Source: Streptomyces sp. NBC_01335 (GTDB lineage Bacteria > Actinomycetota > Actinomycetes > Streptomycetales > Streptomycetaceae). Taken from it: a stretch of DNA of 64,000 bases. The translations under genes and the position numbers were made by a program. The stretch covers positions 7,177,001 to 7,241,000 of the forward strand of contig NZ_CP108370.1 in NCBI RefSeq assembly GCF_035953295.1, written 5' to 3'. Below, in pieces: positions 8,636 through 17,743 of this stretch. A model generated the notes under the pieces. That model was not told the DNA's origin. It ran no database searches and was given only the letters and a program-made list of their open reading frames with translations. Numbering within the stretch: position 1 is the first letter of the stretch; every line of letters begins with the position of its first letter.

Positions 8636-9511
8636 TCAGCCCTTGAGGCCGCCCGCGGTGAGGCCGCCCATGATGTTCCGCTGGAACACCAGGAAGATGA
8701 GCAGCGTCGGCAGGGAAGCGATGGTGAGGGCGGCGATCAGCACGTTCTCCGGTACACCGGTGGAGAGCGAGTAGATGCCGACGTTCAGGGTCTGCATGGC
8801 CGGATCGGGCAGGGTGAGCATCGGCCAGAGGAAGTCCTTCCACACCCCGACCACCGCGAAGATGGAGACCACCCCGAGGATCGGCCGGGAGATGGGGAGG
8901 ACGATCGAGCGCAGGGTGCGCAGCGGGGAGGCCCCGTCCATCGACGCGGCGTCCAGCAGCTCCTTCGGTATGGAGTCGAAGAACCGCTTCAGCAGGAAGA
9001 TGTTGAAGGCGTTGGTCACCGACGGGAGCCAGATCGCCCACGGCGAGTTCAGCAGGTTGCGCTCCACCAGGGGGACGTCCAGCACCGTGAGGTACTGCGG
9101 GACGACCAGCACCGTCGCCGGGATCATGAGGGTGGCGAGCATCATGCCGAGGATCGCCTTGCCGAAGACGGGCCGCAGCCGGGAGAGCGAGTAGGCCGCC
9201 GCGACGTCCAGCACGAGCTGGAAGGCCAGCGCCCCGAACGCGTAGTACAGGGTGTTGAAGAGAAGGCGGGAGAGGTCCATCACCTCCCAGGCGCGCGAGT
9301 AGTTGGAGGGGGTCAGCGTCGACGGGAAGAACGTCGGCGGCGACTGGACCGCCTCCTGCGTGGACTTGAGCCCGCCGGACACCATCCAGTACAGCGGTCC
9401 GAGGAAGACCAGCGTGAACAGGATCATGACGAGGCCGAAGACCACCCAGTAGACGGCTTTGCCCCGGGGCCGGGCCAGTTGGGCCGGCGAGATGAGCGTG
9501 CGTGTGGACAT
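8636..9511 (-). CDS. Sugar ABC transporter permease (MalG/AglG-like)
   Basis: The 291-residue product is an inner-membrane permease of the carbohydrate uptake CUT1 class with about six hydrophobic segments. The EAA loop that contacts the ATPase reads ELLDAASMDGASPLRTLRSI near residue 195. The C-terminus GGLTAGGLKG is typical of MalG-type partners. It follows the first permease by 19 bases and closes the three-gene importer. No ATPase gene is nearby, consistent with the shared MsiK ATPase known from Streptomyces. Confidence 0.93.
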   Translation of the reverse strand: MSTRTLISPAQLARPRGKAVYWVVFGLVMILFTLVFLGPLYWMVSGGLKSTQEAVQSPPTFFPSTLTPSNYSRAWEVMDLSRLLFNTLYYAFGALAFQLVLDVAAAYSLSRLRPVFGKAILGMMLATLMIPATVLVVPQYLTVLDVPLVERNLLNSPWAIWLPSVTNAFNIFLLKRFFDSIPKELLDAASMDGASPLRTLRSIVLPISRPILGVVSIFAVVGVWKDFLWPMLTLPDPAMQTLNVGIYSLSTGVPENVLIAALTIASLPTLLIFLVFQRNIMGGLTAGGLKG

Positions 9512-9530
9512 CTGTCGTTTCCCCCGGGTC

Positions 9531-10487
9531 CTACTCGTCCTCGGCGCGGCTGAGCCTCACGTACACGGCCGACACTCCGGCGAGCAGTACGAGGAGGACC
9601 AGGCCGAGCGCCGCCGCGGCGCCGTAGTTGTTGAAGTTGAAGGCGTATTGGTAGATCAGGTAGACGACCGTGGTCGTCGACCCTTCGGGGCCCGCGCCGC
9701 CGGTGAGCAGGAAGGGCTCGACGAACACCTGCATGGTCGCGATGACCTGCATGAGCAGCAGCAGCGACAGGATGAGCCGGGTCTGCGGGATGGTGACGTG
9801 CCAGATCTTGCGCAGCAGCCCGGCGCCGTCCAGCTCGGAGGCCTCGTACAGCTCGCCCGGGATGCCCTGGAGCGCGGCGAGGTAGATGAGCGTCGCACCG
9901 CCCATGTTCATCCAGGTCGCCGCGACCACGACCGAGAGCATCGAGGTGCTCGGGTCCTGGAGCCACTGCTGGGCGGGTATCCCGAAGAAGTCGAGGAGCT
10001 GGTTGAGCAGGCCGTACCCGGGGTCGTAGAGGTACTTGAAGAGCAGCACCGAGGCGACCGGCGGGAGCATGACGGGGAGGTACACGAGGAGCCGCAGGTA
10101 GCCCTGCGCGTGCCGGAACTCGTTGAGCACCACCGCGACCACGAACGGGACGGCGAAGCCCAGGACCAGCGCGAGCACGGTGAAGAGCAGGGTGTTGCGC
10201 CAGGCCTGCCAGAACGCCGGGTCGTTGAAGACGGTGTTCAGATTGTCCAGGCCCGCCCAGGTGGTCTGGCCGTCCTCGGTCTTCTGGAACGCGAGCAGGA
10301 ACTCCCGCACCATGGGGTACCAGGAGAAGAGGCCGAAACAGATCACGGCGCCGATCAGGAAGCCGTGGGCGGTGAGGTTGCGGCGCAGGGCGCGGGCGAA
10401 GGCGCCGGCGGGCTTCGGGCCCTCGCCGTGGTGCCGGGACGGGCGGGGCGTCTTCGCCGCCGTCTTGGGGATGGTGGGGGCCGACAT
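9531..10487 (-). CDS. Sugar ABC transporter permease (MalF/AglF-like)
   Basis: The 318-residue product has a 40-residue cytoplasmic N-terminus, six hydrophobic segments and the EAA loop ELYEASELDGAGLLRKIW. It should pair with the downstream permease to form the membrane channel of a CUT1 sugar importer. It lies between the binding-protein gene (91-base gap with a strong hairpin) and the second permease. Confidence 0.93.
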   Translation of the reverse strand: MSAPTIPKTAAKTPRPSRHHGEGPKPAGAFARALRRNLTAHGFLIGAVICFGLFSWYPMVREFLLAFQKTEDGQTTWAGLDNLNTVFNDPAFWQAWRNTLLFTVLALVLGFAVPFVVAVVLNEFRHAQGYLRLLVYLPVMLPPVASVLLFKYLYDPGYGLLNQLLDFFGIPAQQWLQDPSTSMLSVVVAATWMNMGGATLIYLAALQGIPGELYEASELDGAGLLRKIWHVTIPQTRLILSLLLLMQVIATMQVFVEPFLLTGGAGPEGSTTTVVYLIYQYAFNFNNYGAAAALGLVLLVLLAGVSAVYVRLSRAEDE

Positions 10488-10545
10488 CGTCGCCGCCTCC
10501 TCGGTGCAGTGGTGCCGGAACGCGGTCCGGGCGCGGACGGGGTGC

Positions 10546-10568
10546 GGGGGCCGGCCGGGCCGGCCCCC
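10546..10568 (-). terminator. Intercistronic hairpin after the binding-protein gene
   Basis: GGGGGCCGGCC (10546-10556) and GGCCGGCCCCC (10558-10568) form 11-base arms. Hairpins at this point in sugar importer operons commonly stabilise or attenuate so that the binding protein is made in excess; that role here is inferred. Confidence 0.6.
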
Positions 10569-10578
10569 CGTGCCCGGG

Positions 10579-12000
10579 TTACTGGGTGGCCAGGACCTGG
10601 TTGACCTGCTTCTCCGCGTCGGAGAGCAGCTTGTCGACGTCGGCGTTCTTGTTGGTGAGGAGGCCGGACATCACGTTGTCCAGGACCTTGTAGACCTCCT
10701 GGGCCTTCGGCGGCTCGGCCTTGCCCGCCACCGGGTTGTCCACGAAGGTCTTGAAGTTGGCGACCGGCATGGTGGCGAACTGGGTGCGCGCGGCGTCGTC
10801 CTCGGTCTTCGACTGGTTCAGCCAGAAGTTGGGCTGCGGGACGCCGACGGGCAGCTTGTCGGCCTTGGTGCGGCTCCAGTCGAACTGGCCCTTGCCGACG
10901 CTCAGGTTCTTGAAGTTCAGCCAGGCGATGGCGGCCTTGATCTTGTCGGCCGAAATCCCCTTCTTGATCATGTAGTTGTTGCCGCCGGCCAGGGTGTTCT
11001 TCTCGCCGGGGATCGGCCCCATCCCGAAGTTCTCGTAACTGGCGCCGAGTTGCTGCACCATGTACGCGATGTCGTCGGGCGCGGCGAGGAACATGCCCAG
11101 CTTGTCGGTGGCGATCTGCTTCTGCAGGTCGCCCCACTTCAGCAGCTGCGTCTTGCCCATGCTGTCGTCGTCCCACCGCATGGCCTTGATGTTCTCGGCG
11201 ACCTGCTTGCCCAGGTCGTTGTTGAACGCAGCCTTGGTGCCGCTCGCGTCGACGACCTCGCCGCCGACGCTGTACATCTGCGCGGTGAAGTGCCAGCCGC
11301 CCGTGTTGCCCGCGCTGTACTCGCCGAAGCCCGAGATGCCCTTGCCCAGGTCCGCGATCTTCTTCGCGGCGGTACGGACCTCGGCCCAGGTGCGCGGCGG
11401 GGCGTCGGGGTCCAGGCCGGCCTGCTGGAAGAGCTTGCGGTTGACGAGCAGGCCCATGGTGTAGTTGCTGGTGGGCAGCCCGTACAGCTTGCCGTCCTGC
11501 TTCAGCGAGTTGAGGACGTTCGGGTCGATGTCGGCCAGCCGGGGCACGCTCTTGTCGGTGACGTACGCGGTGATGTCCTCGGCGCCGTCGTTGTCGAGCA
11601 CCTGCGGCAGGTCGGTGAAGTACGTGTAGAACACGTCCGGCTGCGACTTCGCCTTCAGCATGGCCGTGAAGCGCGGGGGTTCCAGACACTGGCCGGCGGT
11701 GGACCGACCCTCGATGGTGACGTTCGGGTAGGTCTTGTTGAACTCGGCGACGTCCTCCTTCCACTCCTTCAGCTCGGCCGCCTTCGCCGTGGGCGGCATG
11801 CAGTCGATGGTGATCGTCACCTTGGTCTTCGGGTCCAGCGGGGCGGCGGGGTCGGCCGACGCGCTGCCGCCGTCTTTCTCATCGCTGTCGTTGTCGCTGC
11901 TGCTGCTCGTGCCGCAGGCCGCGAGCGCGGTGAGCGCCAGCGCGGAGACAAGGGCGACCGCGCCTGCGCGGCTTCGACGGCGGAACGCGGCTCTACTCAT
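10579..12000 (-). CDS. Sugar-binding lipoprotein of ABC importer
   Basis: The start is ATG 12000, behind GAGGGGGA, rather than an upstream frame start. The 473-residue product has a lipoprotein signal with lipobox LAAC at about residues 27-30, then a Ser/Asp-rich linker and a family-1 (CUT1) solute-binding fold (KVTITIDCMPP..., GDLQKQIATDKLGMFLAAPDD). It should bind an oligosaccharide at the outer face of the membrane. Neighbouring GH13 and GH87 genes suggest an alpha-gluco-oligosaccharide ligand. It is the first gene of the importer operon and has its own promoter with an inverted repeat over the -10 box. Confidence 0.92.
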   Translation of the reverse strand: MSRAAFRRRSRAGAVALVSALALTALAACGTSSSSDNDSDEKDGGSASADPAAPLDPKTKVTITIDCMPPTAKAAELKEWKEDVAEFNKTYPNVTIEGRSTAGQCLEPPRFTAMLKAKSQPDVFYTYFTDLPQVLDNDGAEDITAYVTDKSVPRLADIDPNVLNSLKQDGKLYGLPTSNYTMGLLVNRKLFQQAGLDPDAPPRTWAEVRTAAKKIADLGKGISGFGEYSAGNTGGWHFTAQMYSVGGEVVDASGTKAAFNNDLGKQVAENIKAMRWDDDSMGKTQLLKWGDLQKQIATDKLGMFLAAPDDIAYMVQQLGASYENFGMGPIPGEKNTLAGGNNYMIKKGISADKIKAAIAWLNFKNLSVGKGQFDWSRTKADKLPVGVPQPNFWLNQSKTEDDAARTQFATMPVANFKTFVDNPVAGKAEPPKAQEVYKVLDNVMSGLLTNKNADVDKLLSDAEKQVNQVLATQ

Positions 12001-12088
12001 GGGTGGTCCCCCTCGGGCATGTGCGTGGACTTCGCCCCACCGCCGATGCGTTGTGGGGCGCCGCACACTCAACCACCGGGAACAGAAG

Positions 12089-12124
12089 GGCGCAATATCT
12101 AGCGCCGATCTCGTAATTGTTTGA
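12089..12124 (-). promoter_or_regulatory. Promoter and operator-like repeat of the sugar importer operon
   Basis: On the minus strand, TCAAAC (12124-12119) lies 17 bases before TAGATA (12101-12096), a reasonable -35/-10 pair. The -10 box sits inside GGCGC-N8-GCGCC (12089-12106), so a protein bound there would block the promoter. The repeat includes a CGCAA element like those near the LacI gene. Confidence 0.5.
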
Positions 12125-12211
12125 CAGATGAATGAATGGGGCGGGGCGGATCATGGGTCGCCCCGTACGGGACCCGCCGGCCGCGGTCACGGCTCCCCGC
12201 CCCGACGCAGA

Positions 12212-12258
12212 ACGCCGCAGACCCCCGCCCCGGGGAGGGGGACGGGGGTCTGCGGCGT
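12212..12258 (-). terminator. Terminator after the LacI regulator gene
   Basis: Sixteen-base perfect arms (12212-12227 and 12243-12258) with a 15-base loop lie about 70 bases below the regulator's stop. Confidence 0.8.
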
Positions 12259-12327
12259 CGGTGGGGTGCGGTCCGGGCGCGGCGCGGCGCCTCGCTGCGG
12301 CGTCGGCGGCCTCGGCGGGGTGCGGTC

Positions 12328-13335
12328 CTACCTCGGTGCCTGGGCCGTCGAGCCGCGCACCACCAGCTCGGGCTCGAAGAGCAGCTCGCCCGGGTGCACC
12401 TCGCCGCCCTGGATCTGGGCGCACAGCAGCTCGACGACCGCGCGGCCCATCGCCTCGATGGGCTGGCGCACGGTGGTGAGCGGCGGCTCCGTGCAGTTCA
12501 TGAACGCGGAGTCGTCGTACCCCACCACCGACACCCCGTCCGGTACGGAGATCCCGCGCCGGCGTGCCGCCCGCACCGCGCCGAGGGCCAGCGGGTCGCT
12601 CGCGCAGATGATGCCGGTGGCGCCCCGGTCCAGCAGCCGCGAGGCGGCCGCCTGCCCGCCCTCCAGGGAGAACATGGTCCGCTCGACGAACTCCGCCGTC
12701 AGCTCACCCCCGTTGGCCAGCGCGGCGGTCCGGGCGGCCGCCAGCTTGCGCCGCGAGGGGATGTGGTCGGCCGGGCCCACCACCAGGCCGATCCTCTCGT
12801 GGCCCAGAGAGGCGAGATGGCGCCACGCCTGCTCGACGGCGACCCCGTCGTCGCACGAGATGCAGGGGAAGTCGAGGTTCTCTATGGGGGCGTTGATGAG
12901 GACCACCGGGATCTTCCGCTCCGCGAGCCGCCGGTAGTGCGCGTGCTCCGCGTCCGCCTGGGCGAAGAGCCCGCCGGCGAAGACCACCCCGGAGACCTGC
13001 TGCTGGAGCAGCAGGTCCACGTAGTCCGCCTCGGATACACCCCCCTTGGTCTGGGTGCAGAGCACCGGCGTGAGGCCCTGCTGTGCGAGCGCGCCGCCGA
13101 TGACCTCCGCGAAGGCCGGGAAGATCGGGTTCTGGAGCTCGGGCAGGACCAGGCCGACCAGCCGCGCCCGTTCGCCCCGCAGCTGGCTCGGCCGCTCGTA
13201 GCCGAGCACGTCCAGTGCGGTGAGCACCGACTGCCGGGTCGCCTGGGAGACCCCGGGCTTGCCGTTGAGGACCCGGCTGACCGTGGCCTCGCTGACACCC
13301 ACCTTCTTTGCTACTTGAGCAAGTCTTCGCGTCAT
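12328..13335 (-). CDS. LacI-family transcriptional repressor of the glucan locus
   Basis: The 335-residue product has the LacI helix-turn-helix at 1-55 (LAQVAKKVGVSEATVSRVLNGKPGVS), including the VSRVLN hinge-helix region, followed by a periplasmic-binding-protein-like sensor domain ending in GYDDSAF and the LTTVRQP motif. The start ATG 13335 has no ribosome site and is probably leaderless, since TAGTCT lies seven bases before it. A long inverted repeat containing several GCAAG elements covers the promoter, so autoregulation is likely. It sits between the importer operon and the large GH87-like gene and presumably responds to a glucan-derived oligosaccharide. Confidence 0.92.
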   Translation of the reverse strand: MTRRLAQVAKKVGVSEATVSRVLNGKPGVSQATRQSVLTALDVLGYERPSQLRGERARLVGLVLPELQNPIFPAFAEVIGGALAQQGLTPVLCTQTKGGVSEADYVDLLLQQQVSGVVFAGGLFAQADAEHAHYRRLAERKIPVVLINAPIENLDFPCISCDDGVAVEQAWRHLASLGHERIGLVVGPADHIPSRRKLAAARTAALANGGELTAEFVERTMFSLEGGQAAASRLLDRGATGIICASDPLALGAVRAARRRGISVPDGVSVVGYDDSAFMNCTEPPLTTVRQPIEAMGRAVVELLCAQIQGGEVHPGELLFEPELVVRGSTAQAPR

Positions 13336-13348
13336 GGACGCAAGACTA

Positions 13349-13374
13349 ACGCAAGCTGCGCAAGCAGCTTGCGT
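13349..13374. promoter_or_regulatory. Operator of the LacI-family regulator
   Basis: ACGCAAGCTGC (13349-13359) and GCAGCTTGCGT (13364-13374) are perfect 11-base arms around GCAA. The site overlaps the spacer of the regulator's own promoter, 14 bases before its start codon. It contains TGCGCAAG, which recurs upstream of the large GH87-like gene at 18017-18024. Confidence 0.7.
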
Positions 13375-13393
13375 CGGTCGTGAGCGCCTTCGT

Positions 13394-13437
13394 GGCGGCC
13401 GTCGTGGCGGTGCGCTCGCCCCGCCACGACGGCCGCC
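13394..13437. terminator. Terminator after the large GH87-like gene
   Basis: Seventeen-base perfect arms (13394-13410 and 13421-13437) with a 10-base loop lie 20 bases below the stop codon. Confidence 0.85.
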
Positions 13438-13456
13438 CTACCCCTTACCCACTCCC

Positions 13457-16400
13457 TCAGGGATTGATGTTGATCTTGAAGGTGGACGTGGTGTTCCGCG
13501 TGTCCACCGCGTTGTTGGAGAACCTCAGGCCGTTGAAGGTGACCTCACCGACCGCGGGACCCTGCCCCGACTCCGGCAGTTCGTTCGCCCAGAGACCGAA
13601 GCCGGACTTCGCGTCGAAGGCGTCCCCGCTCTTGCGGGCGCCCGAGATCGAGATGTCCGTGAAGATCGTGTCCTTGATCGGGAACTGCGGCTGTCCGCCC
13701 ACGTAGTTGGTCTGGAACATCACCCCGCTGTAGGTCGGGTCGACGATGTCCACGTGGCTGACCCTGATGCCCTGGAACACCTTCGAGGCGGAGAACACCC
13801 AGATGGCCGGGAAGGTCTGGGACCCCCAGAAGTGGCCACCGGCCCGGACCAGGGAGATGTTCTCCAGGGCGGTGGGCCCGGTGCCGAAGCCGTTCATCGG
13901 GTACCCGAAGTCCAGCGAGGAGATGGTGATGCCCGCGTAGACGAGGGTGTCCGCGACCCGGAGGTTGCGGAAGGTGTTGTCGTAACCGCCGTACACGGCG
14001 ATGCCCGCCGCCCGCCAGGTGAGGAGCGAGGTCAGGTTCTCGAAGACGTTGTTCTTCATGTCCGCCCCGCCGGCGTCGATCGCCGAGAAGAGCGCGAAGC
14101 TGTCGTCACCGGTGGCCCGGGACTCGTTGTTGGACACGAGGTTGTCCGTCGAACCGTTGGTCATGTTGATGCCGTCGGCGAAGGTGTCCCGGATGCGGGA
14201 GTTCCTGATGGTCATCCGGTCCGTGTTGGCGCCCCAGTACATGCACACCATGTGCTCGACCCAGACGTCGTCGATCACGATGTCGGAGACGCCCGCGAAG
14301 TCGAACACCTTCCCCGGACCGTCGATCCGCGAGGTGTAGTTGCCGAAGTAGGCGAAGCCCGAGAACGACGACCCGTTCGCCGTCGCGTCCGCGCGGAACC
14401 CGATGTCGGTGTTCTCCTGCCCTGCCGGTCCCTGGAACCTGGTGAACCAGGGACCCGCGCCGACCACCTTCACGGCCTTCCCGTACACCTGGAACTTGGA
14501 CGAGGTCTGGTAGTCGCCCGTCGGCAGGTAGACGCCGACCAGCTTGCCGGTGGTGTCCATCCGCACCCGGTCCAGGGCGTTCTGGACGTCCTGGTGGGTG
14601 AATCCGGCCGGCACCGCGTACGCCGCCGGGTCGGGGTTGGCGACGGCCGTGGCCTGCTCCAGGCTGACGAAGTCGATCGCGTACGTGGAGGTGTTCGCGG
14701 CGTCCTTCTGCAGCCGGATCCTGGCTCCCGCCGGCACGGTCTCGCCGAGCAGCAGGTGCGCCTCGTCGTAGATGTGCCGGGGCCCGCCCGCCGAGGGGGA
14801 GTTGCCGGGCCCGGCCTCGGCGCCGTACAGCCAGGCGTACCTGGAGGTCAGCGGGAGCGCCTTCTTCAGGACACCGTTCACGTAGACGTCGATCGTGGAG
14901 TCGATGCCCCCGCCGCCCGGGGCGTCCGGGATGGAGAACCGGGTCACCAGCGTGTTGGTGGCAGCCCGGGTGGTGAACTCGACGTACTCGCCGGTCGCGT
15001 CCAGGTTCACGGCCTTGCGGCCGGACGCCTCACCGGCGATGTCGCCCACCGTGCGGTTGGGGCCGACCACCTGTGCGCCGCCCCCGGTGGTGGCGTCCTC
15101 CGCCTCGTACGTGTCGTACGGCATGTCGGCGCCGCGGCCGACGAACAGCGACTGGGTGGAGACGTTGTTCGTCCGCTTCACCGGCAGCTCGTTGGCGTCG
15201 TCGGCGAGCGTCACCTTCACGGTGTACGACCCGTCGGCCGCCGTCCACGGCCCGAGCTTCACCGATGCCGCGGTCGTTCCGGCCGCGATGGTCCCGGTGA
15301 ACGCGCCCGTCAGGGTCTTCACGGTCGTGTTGTTGGAGTCGACCACGGCGAGGGTCACTCCGTGGCTGCCGCTCGCCGAGGCGATCGAACCCTGGTTCTT
15401 GATCGCCACGTCGAAGGTCACCGCGTCACCGGCCGAGGGGCTGGAGGGCGAGGTGTTCACCGAGGCGACCAGGTCGGAGCTGGAGACCGGCTTCACCACG
15501 AGGGGATCGGTGCGGTTGTAGGTGTTGTTCGACTCGTTCTGCTCGATCACCTCGCCCGCCGGGTCCACGACCGCGCCCAGCGGGTAACTCCCCGCCTCCC
15601 GCGTGCCGACGGAGGCGCTGACCGTGGTCTGCGCCCCTGCCGCCAGAGCGCCCACCGAGGCGGTGGCGACCTTGGAACCGCCCAGCAGCAGGTCCACCTT
15701 GGTGGCGGCCGACGCGACCGCGCCGCTGTTGCGGACGGTGGCCCCGAGGGTGATCGTGTCCGACTCCACCGGTGCGGAGGGCGAGGCCGTCACGCCGGTG
15801 ACTTCGAGGTCCGGGTTCGGCGCCGGAACCCCGATCACCTGGAACTCGGCCACCTGGCCGGCCGACGAACCCGAGTTGGCCGTGAACTTCAGCTGTACGT
15901 CGGCGACGCGGCCGGAGACGGGGACGGTGACGCTGTTCCCGCCCGCCGGGTCGAAGGAGTAACTCTTCGCCGCGACCAGGCTGGTGAAGGAGCTCGCGCT
16001 CTGCTCCCGCCCGAGCACCTCGATGGTCTGCGTACGCGCCCCCCACGCGCTGTCCGGGTTGAGCTTCAGCACCAGCGAGCTCAGGTCGGCGTTGGAACCC
16101 AGCTGCACGGTCAGGGTGTTGGGGTAGCTTCCCCCGGCCCCTTCCCAGTAGGTCGTCACGCTGTTGTCGTTCGCGTTCGCCGCCACGTAGGTGTGCACGT
16201 AGGACGAGGCGGTGATCGGCTTGGACACCGCGAGGTTGGAGCCGGAGGTGCCGGAGCCGTTGCGGGTCACCGCATTGCTCGCGGTGGACTGGTTGCCCGC
16301 CGCGTCCTTCGCCCGGACCACGTAGGTGACCGTGGCCGAGGCGGGCTGCGTGTCGGTGTACGTGGTCACCGAACCGCCGACGCTGCCCCGCAGGGTGTTG

Positions 16401-17743
16401 TTGGCGTAGATGTCGTAGCCGGTGACGCCGGTGTTGTCGGTGGAGGCGTTCCAGGCCAGCTTGATCTGGCCGCTCGCCGGCTCGGTGAGCGTCAACCCGG
16501 AGGGGGCCGTCGGCGCCGTGGTGTCCCCGCCGCTCGCCTGCCGGGTGACGGTGTTGCTGTTCCCCGACTGGTTCCCGGCCGCGTCCTTGGCCCGTACGTA
16601 GTACGCGACGGTCTGGTTCGCGGGACGGCTGTCGGTGAACGTCGTCACCCCGCCCGCGACGCTGGTCAGCAGGGTGTTGTTGGCGTAGATGTCGTAGCCG
16701 GTGACGCCGGTGTTGTCGGTGGAGGCGTTCCAGGCCAGCCTGATCTGACCGCTCGCCGGCTCGGTGAAGGCGAGGCCGGTCGGCGCGGACGGCGCCTGGG
16801 TGTCACCCGTCTCGGGGCCGTAGACCTCGAACTCGGAGAGCTGTCCCGCGGGTTGCACACTGTTCGCGGTGAACAGGGCTCGGACGTAACGGGTGGTGGT
16901 CGCGTCGAAGGAGATGGTGACCGTCTGACCTCCCGCACTGTCGAAGGAGTACGCCTGCGAGGCGGTGAGGTCGGTGAAGACCGAGTTGTTCGTGCTGCCC
17001 TGGATCTTCAGCGTCTGGCTGCGCGCCCCCCAGCTGTCCGGCAGCTTCAGGACCACCCGGTCGACCCGCACGGCGGAGCCGAGGTCGGCCTGGATCCACT
17101 GCGGGAAGGCGTTGTTGGAGCTCTCCCAGTACGTCGACTTGTTGCCGTCGTTGGCGTTGGACGCCGGGTAGACGTCCGTGTGGCTGCTCTCGGTCAGGGT
17201 GCGCCCGCTCGCCAGGTTCACCGAGGACGCGGCGGCCACCTTCACCTCCAGCTCGGAGAGCTGGGCGGCCTCGGCCACGGAGTTGTCCGTGACGGCGATC
17301 CGTACGTAACGAGCCTTGGTGGCCGGGTAGTTCACCGTGACCGCGTTGGCCTGCCCCGGGCTGAAGGCGTACGTCGCCGAACTCTTCAGCGTGGTGAAGC
17401 TCGTGCCGTCGACGCTGCCCTGGACGGCGAGGGTCTGCGTGCGGCTCGCCCACCCGGCCGGGAGTTTCAGTACCACCCCGTCGGTCCGGACGGTGGACCC
17501 CAGGTCGGTCTGCACCCACTGGGGCTGGTCACTTTTCGCGCTCTGCCAGTAGCTGCCCTGGTCGCCGTCGGTGACGCCGGCGGCGGTGTTCCCGGCCCGC
17601 GCGCTGCTCGCCCTGGCCGGCAGGCCCGAGGCCGCGTTCGGCCCCGCTGCCGCCGCGGCGGTCAGCGCGGGCCATCCGACGGTCAGCAGGCTGGTGACGA
17701 CCACTGCGGACAGACCGCGTGCTCTCCAGCGTTTCGCTCTCAT
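13457..17743 (-). CDS. Large secreted multimodular GH87-type glucanase
   Basis: I use ATG 17743, with GGGGA just upstream; an in-frame GTG at 17767 is possible. The 1428-residue product begins with a signal peptide, then two discoidin F5/8 domains (about 35-315), two near-identical FN3 domains (about 316-500), a third discoidin domain (about 500-640), two CARDB domains (about 640-868), a carbohydrate-binding beta-sandwich (about 868-1030) and a C-terminal beta-helix. The helix has FADG with D1190 and GDDS with D1213 and D1214, the same +23/+24 spacing as the GH87 enzyme at 4350-6761 and as recalled for characterised GH87 enzymes. Alpha-1,3-glucan is the likely substrate. The many lectin-like modules should hold it on insoluble polymer. 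TTGCG/CGCAA motifs upstream suggest control by the adjacent LacI protein. Confidence 0.8.
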   Translation of the reverse strand: MRAKRWRARGLSAVVVTSLLTVGWPALTAAAAAGPNAASGLPARASSARAGNTAAGVTDGDQGSYWQSAKSDQPQWVQTDLGSTVRTDGVVLKLPAGWASRTQTLAVQGSVDGTSFTTLKSSATYAFSPGQANAVTVNYPATKARYVRIAVTDNSVAEAAQLSELEVKVAAASSVNLASGRTLTESSHTDVYPASNANDGNKSTYWESSNNAFPQWIQADLGSAVRVDRVVLKLPDSWGARSQTLKIQGSTNNSVFTDLTASQAYSFDSAGGQTVTISFDATTTRYVRALFTANSVQPAGQLSEFEVYGPETGDTQAPSAPTGLAFTEPASGQIRLAWNASTDNTGVTGYDIYANNTLLTSVAGGVTTFTDSRPANQTVAYYVRAKDAAGNQSGNSNTVTRQASGGDTTAPTAPSGLTLTEPASGQIKLAWNASTDNTGVTGYDIYANNTLRGSVGGSVTTYTDTQPASATVTYVVRAKDAAGNQSTASNAVTRNGSGTSGSNLAVSKPITASSYVHTYVAANANDNSVTTYWEGAGGSYPNTLTVQLGSNADLSSLVLKLNPDSAWGARTQTIEVLGREQSASSFTSLVAAKSYSFDPAGGNSVTVPVSGRVADVQLKFTANSGSSAGQVAEFQVIGVPAPNPDLEVTGVTASPSAPVESDTITLGATVRNSGAVASAATKVDLLLGGSKVATASVGALAAGAQTTVSASVGTREAGSYPLGAVVDPAGEVIEQNESNNTYNRTDPLVVKPVSSSDLVASVNTSPSSPSAGDAVTFDVAIKNQGSIASASGSHGVTLAVVDSNNTTVKTLTGAFTGTIAAGTTAASVKLGPWTAADGSYTVKVTLADDANELPVKRTNNVSTQSLFVGRGADMPYDTYEAEDATTGGGAQVVGPNRTVGDIAGEASGRKAVNLDATGEYVEFTTRAATNTLVTRFSIPDAPGGGGIDSTIDVYVNGVLKKALPLTSRYAWLYGAEAGPGNSPSAGGPRHIYDEAHLLLGETVPAGARIRLQKDAANTSTYAIDFVSLEQATAVANPDPAAYAVPAGFTHQDVQNALDRVRMDTTGKLVGVYLPTGDYQTSSKFQVYGKAVKVVGAGPWFTRFQGPAGQENTDIGFRADATANGSSFSGFAYFGNYTSRIDGPGKVFDFAGVSDIVIDDVWVEHMVCMYWGANTDRMTIRNSRIRDTFADGINMTNGSTDNLVSNNESRATGDDSFALFSAIDAGGADMKNNVFENLTSLLTWRAAGIAVYGGYDNTFRNLRVADTLVYAGITISSLDFGYPMNGFGTGPTALENISLVRAGGHFWGSQTFPAIWVFSASKVFQGIRVSHVDIVDPTYSGVMFQTNYVGGQPQFPIKDTIFTDISISGARKSGDAFDAKSGFGLWANELPESGQGPAVGEVTFNGLRFSNNAVDTRNTTSTFKININP
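16390..16739. repeat. 71-base exact direct repeat inside FN3 coding region
   Basis: Bases 16390-16460 recur exactly at 16669-16739, an offset of 279 bases (93 codons). This is one FN3 module length, so the two FN3 domains arose by tandem duplication and are still exchanging sequence or are young. Confidence 0.85.
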
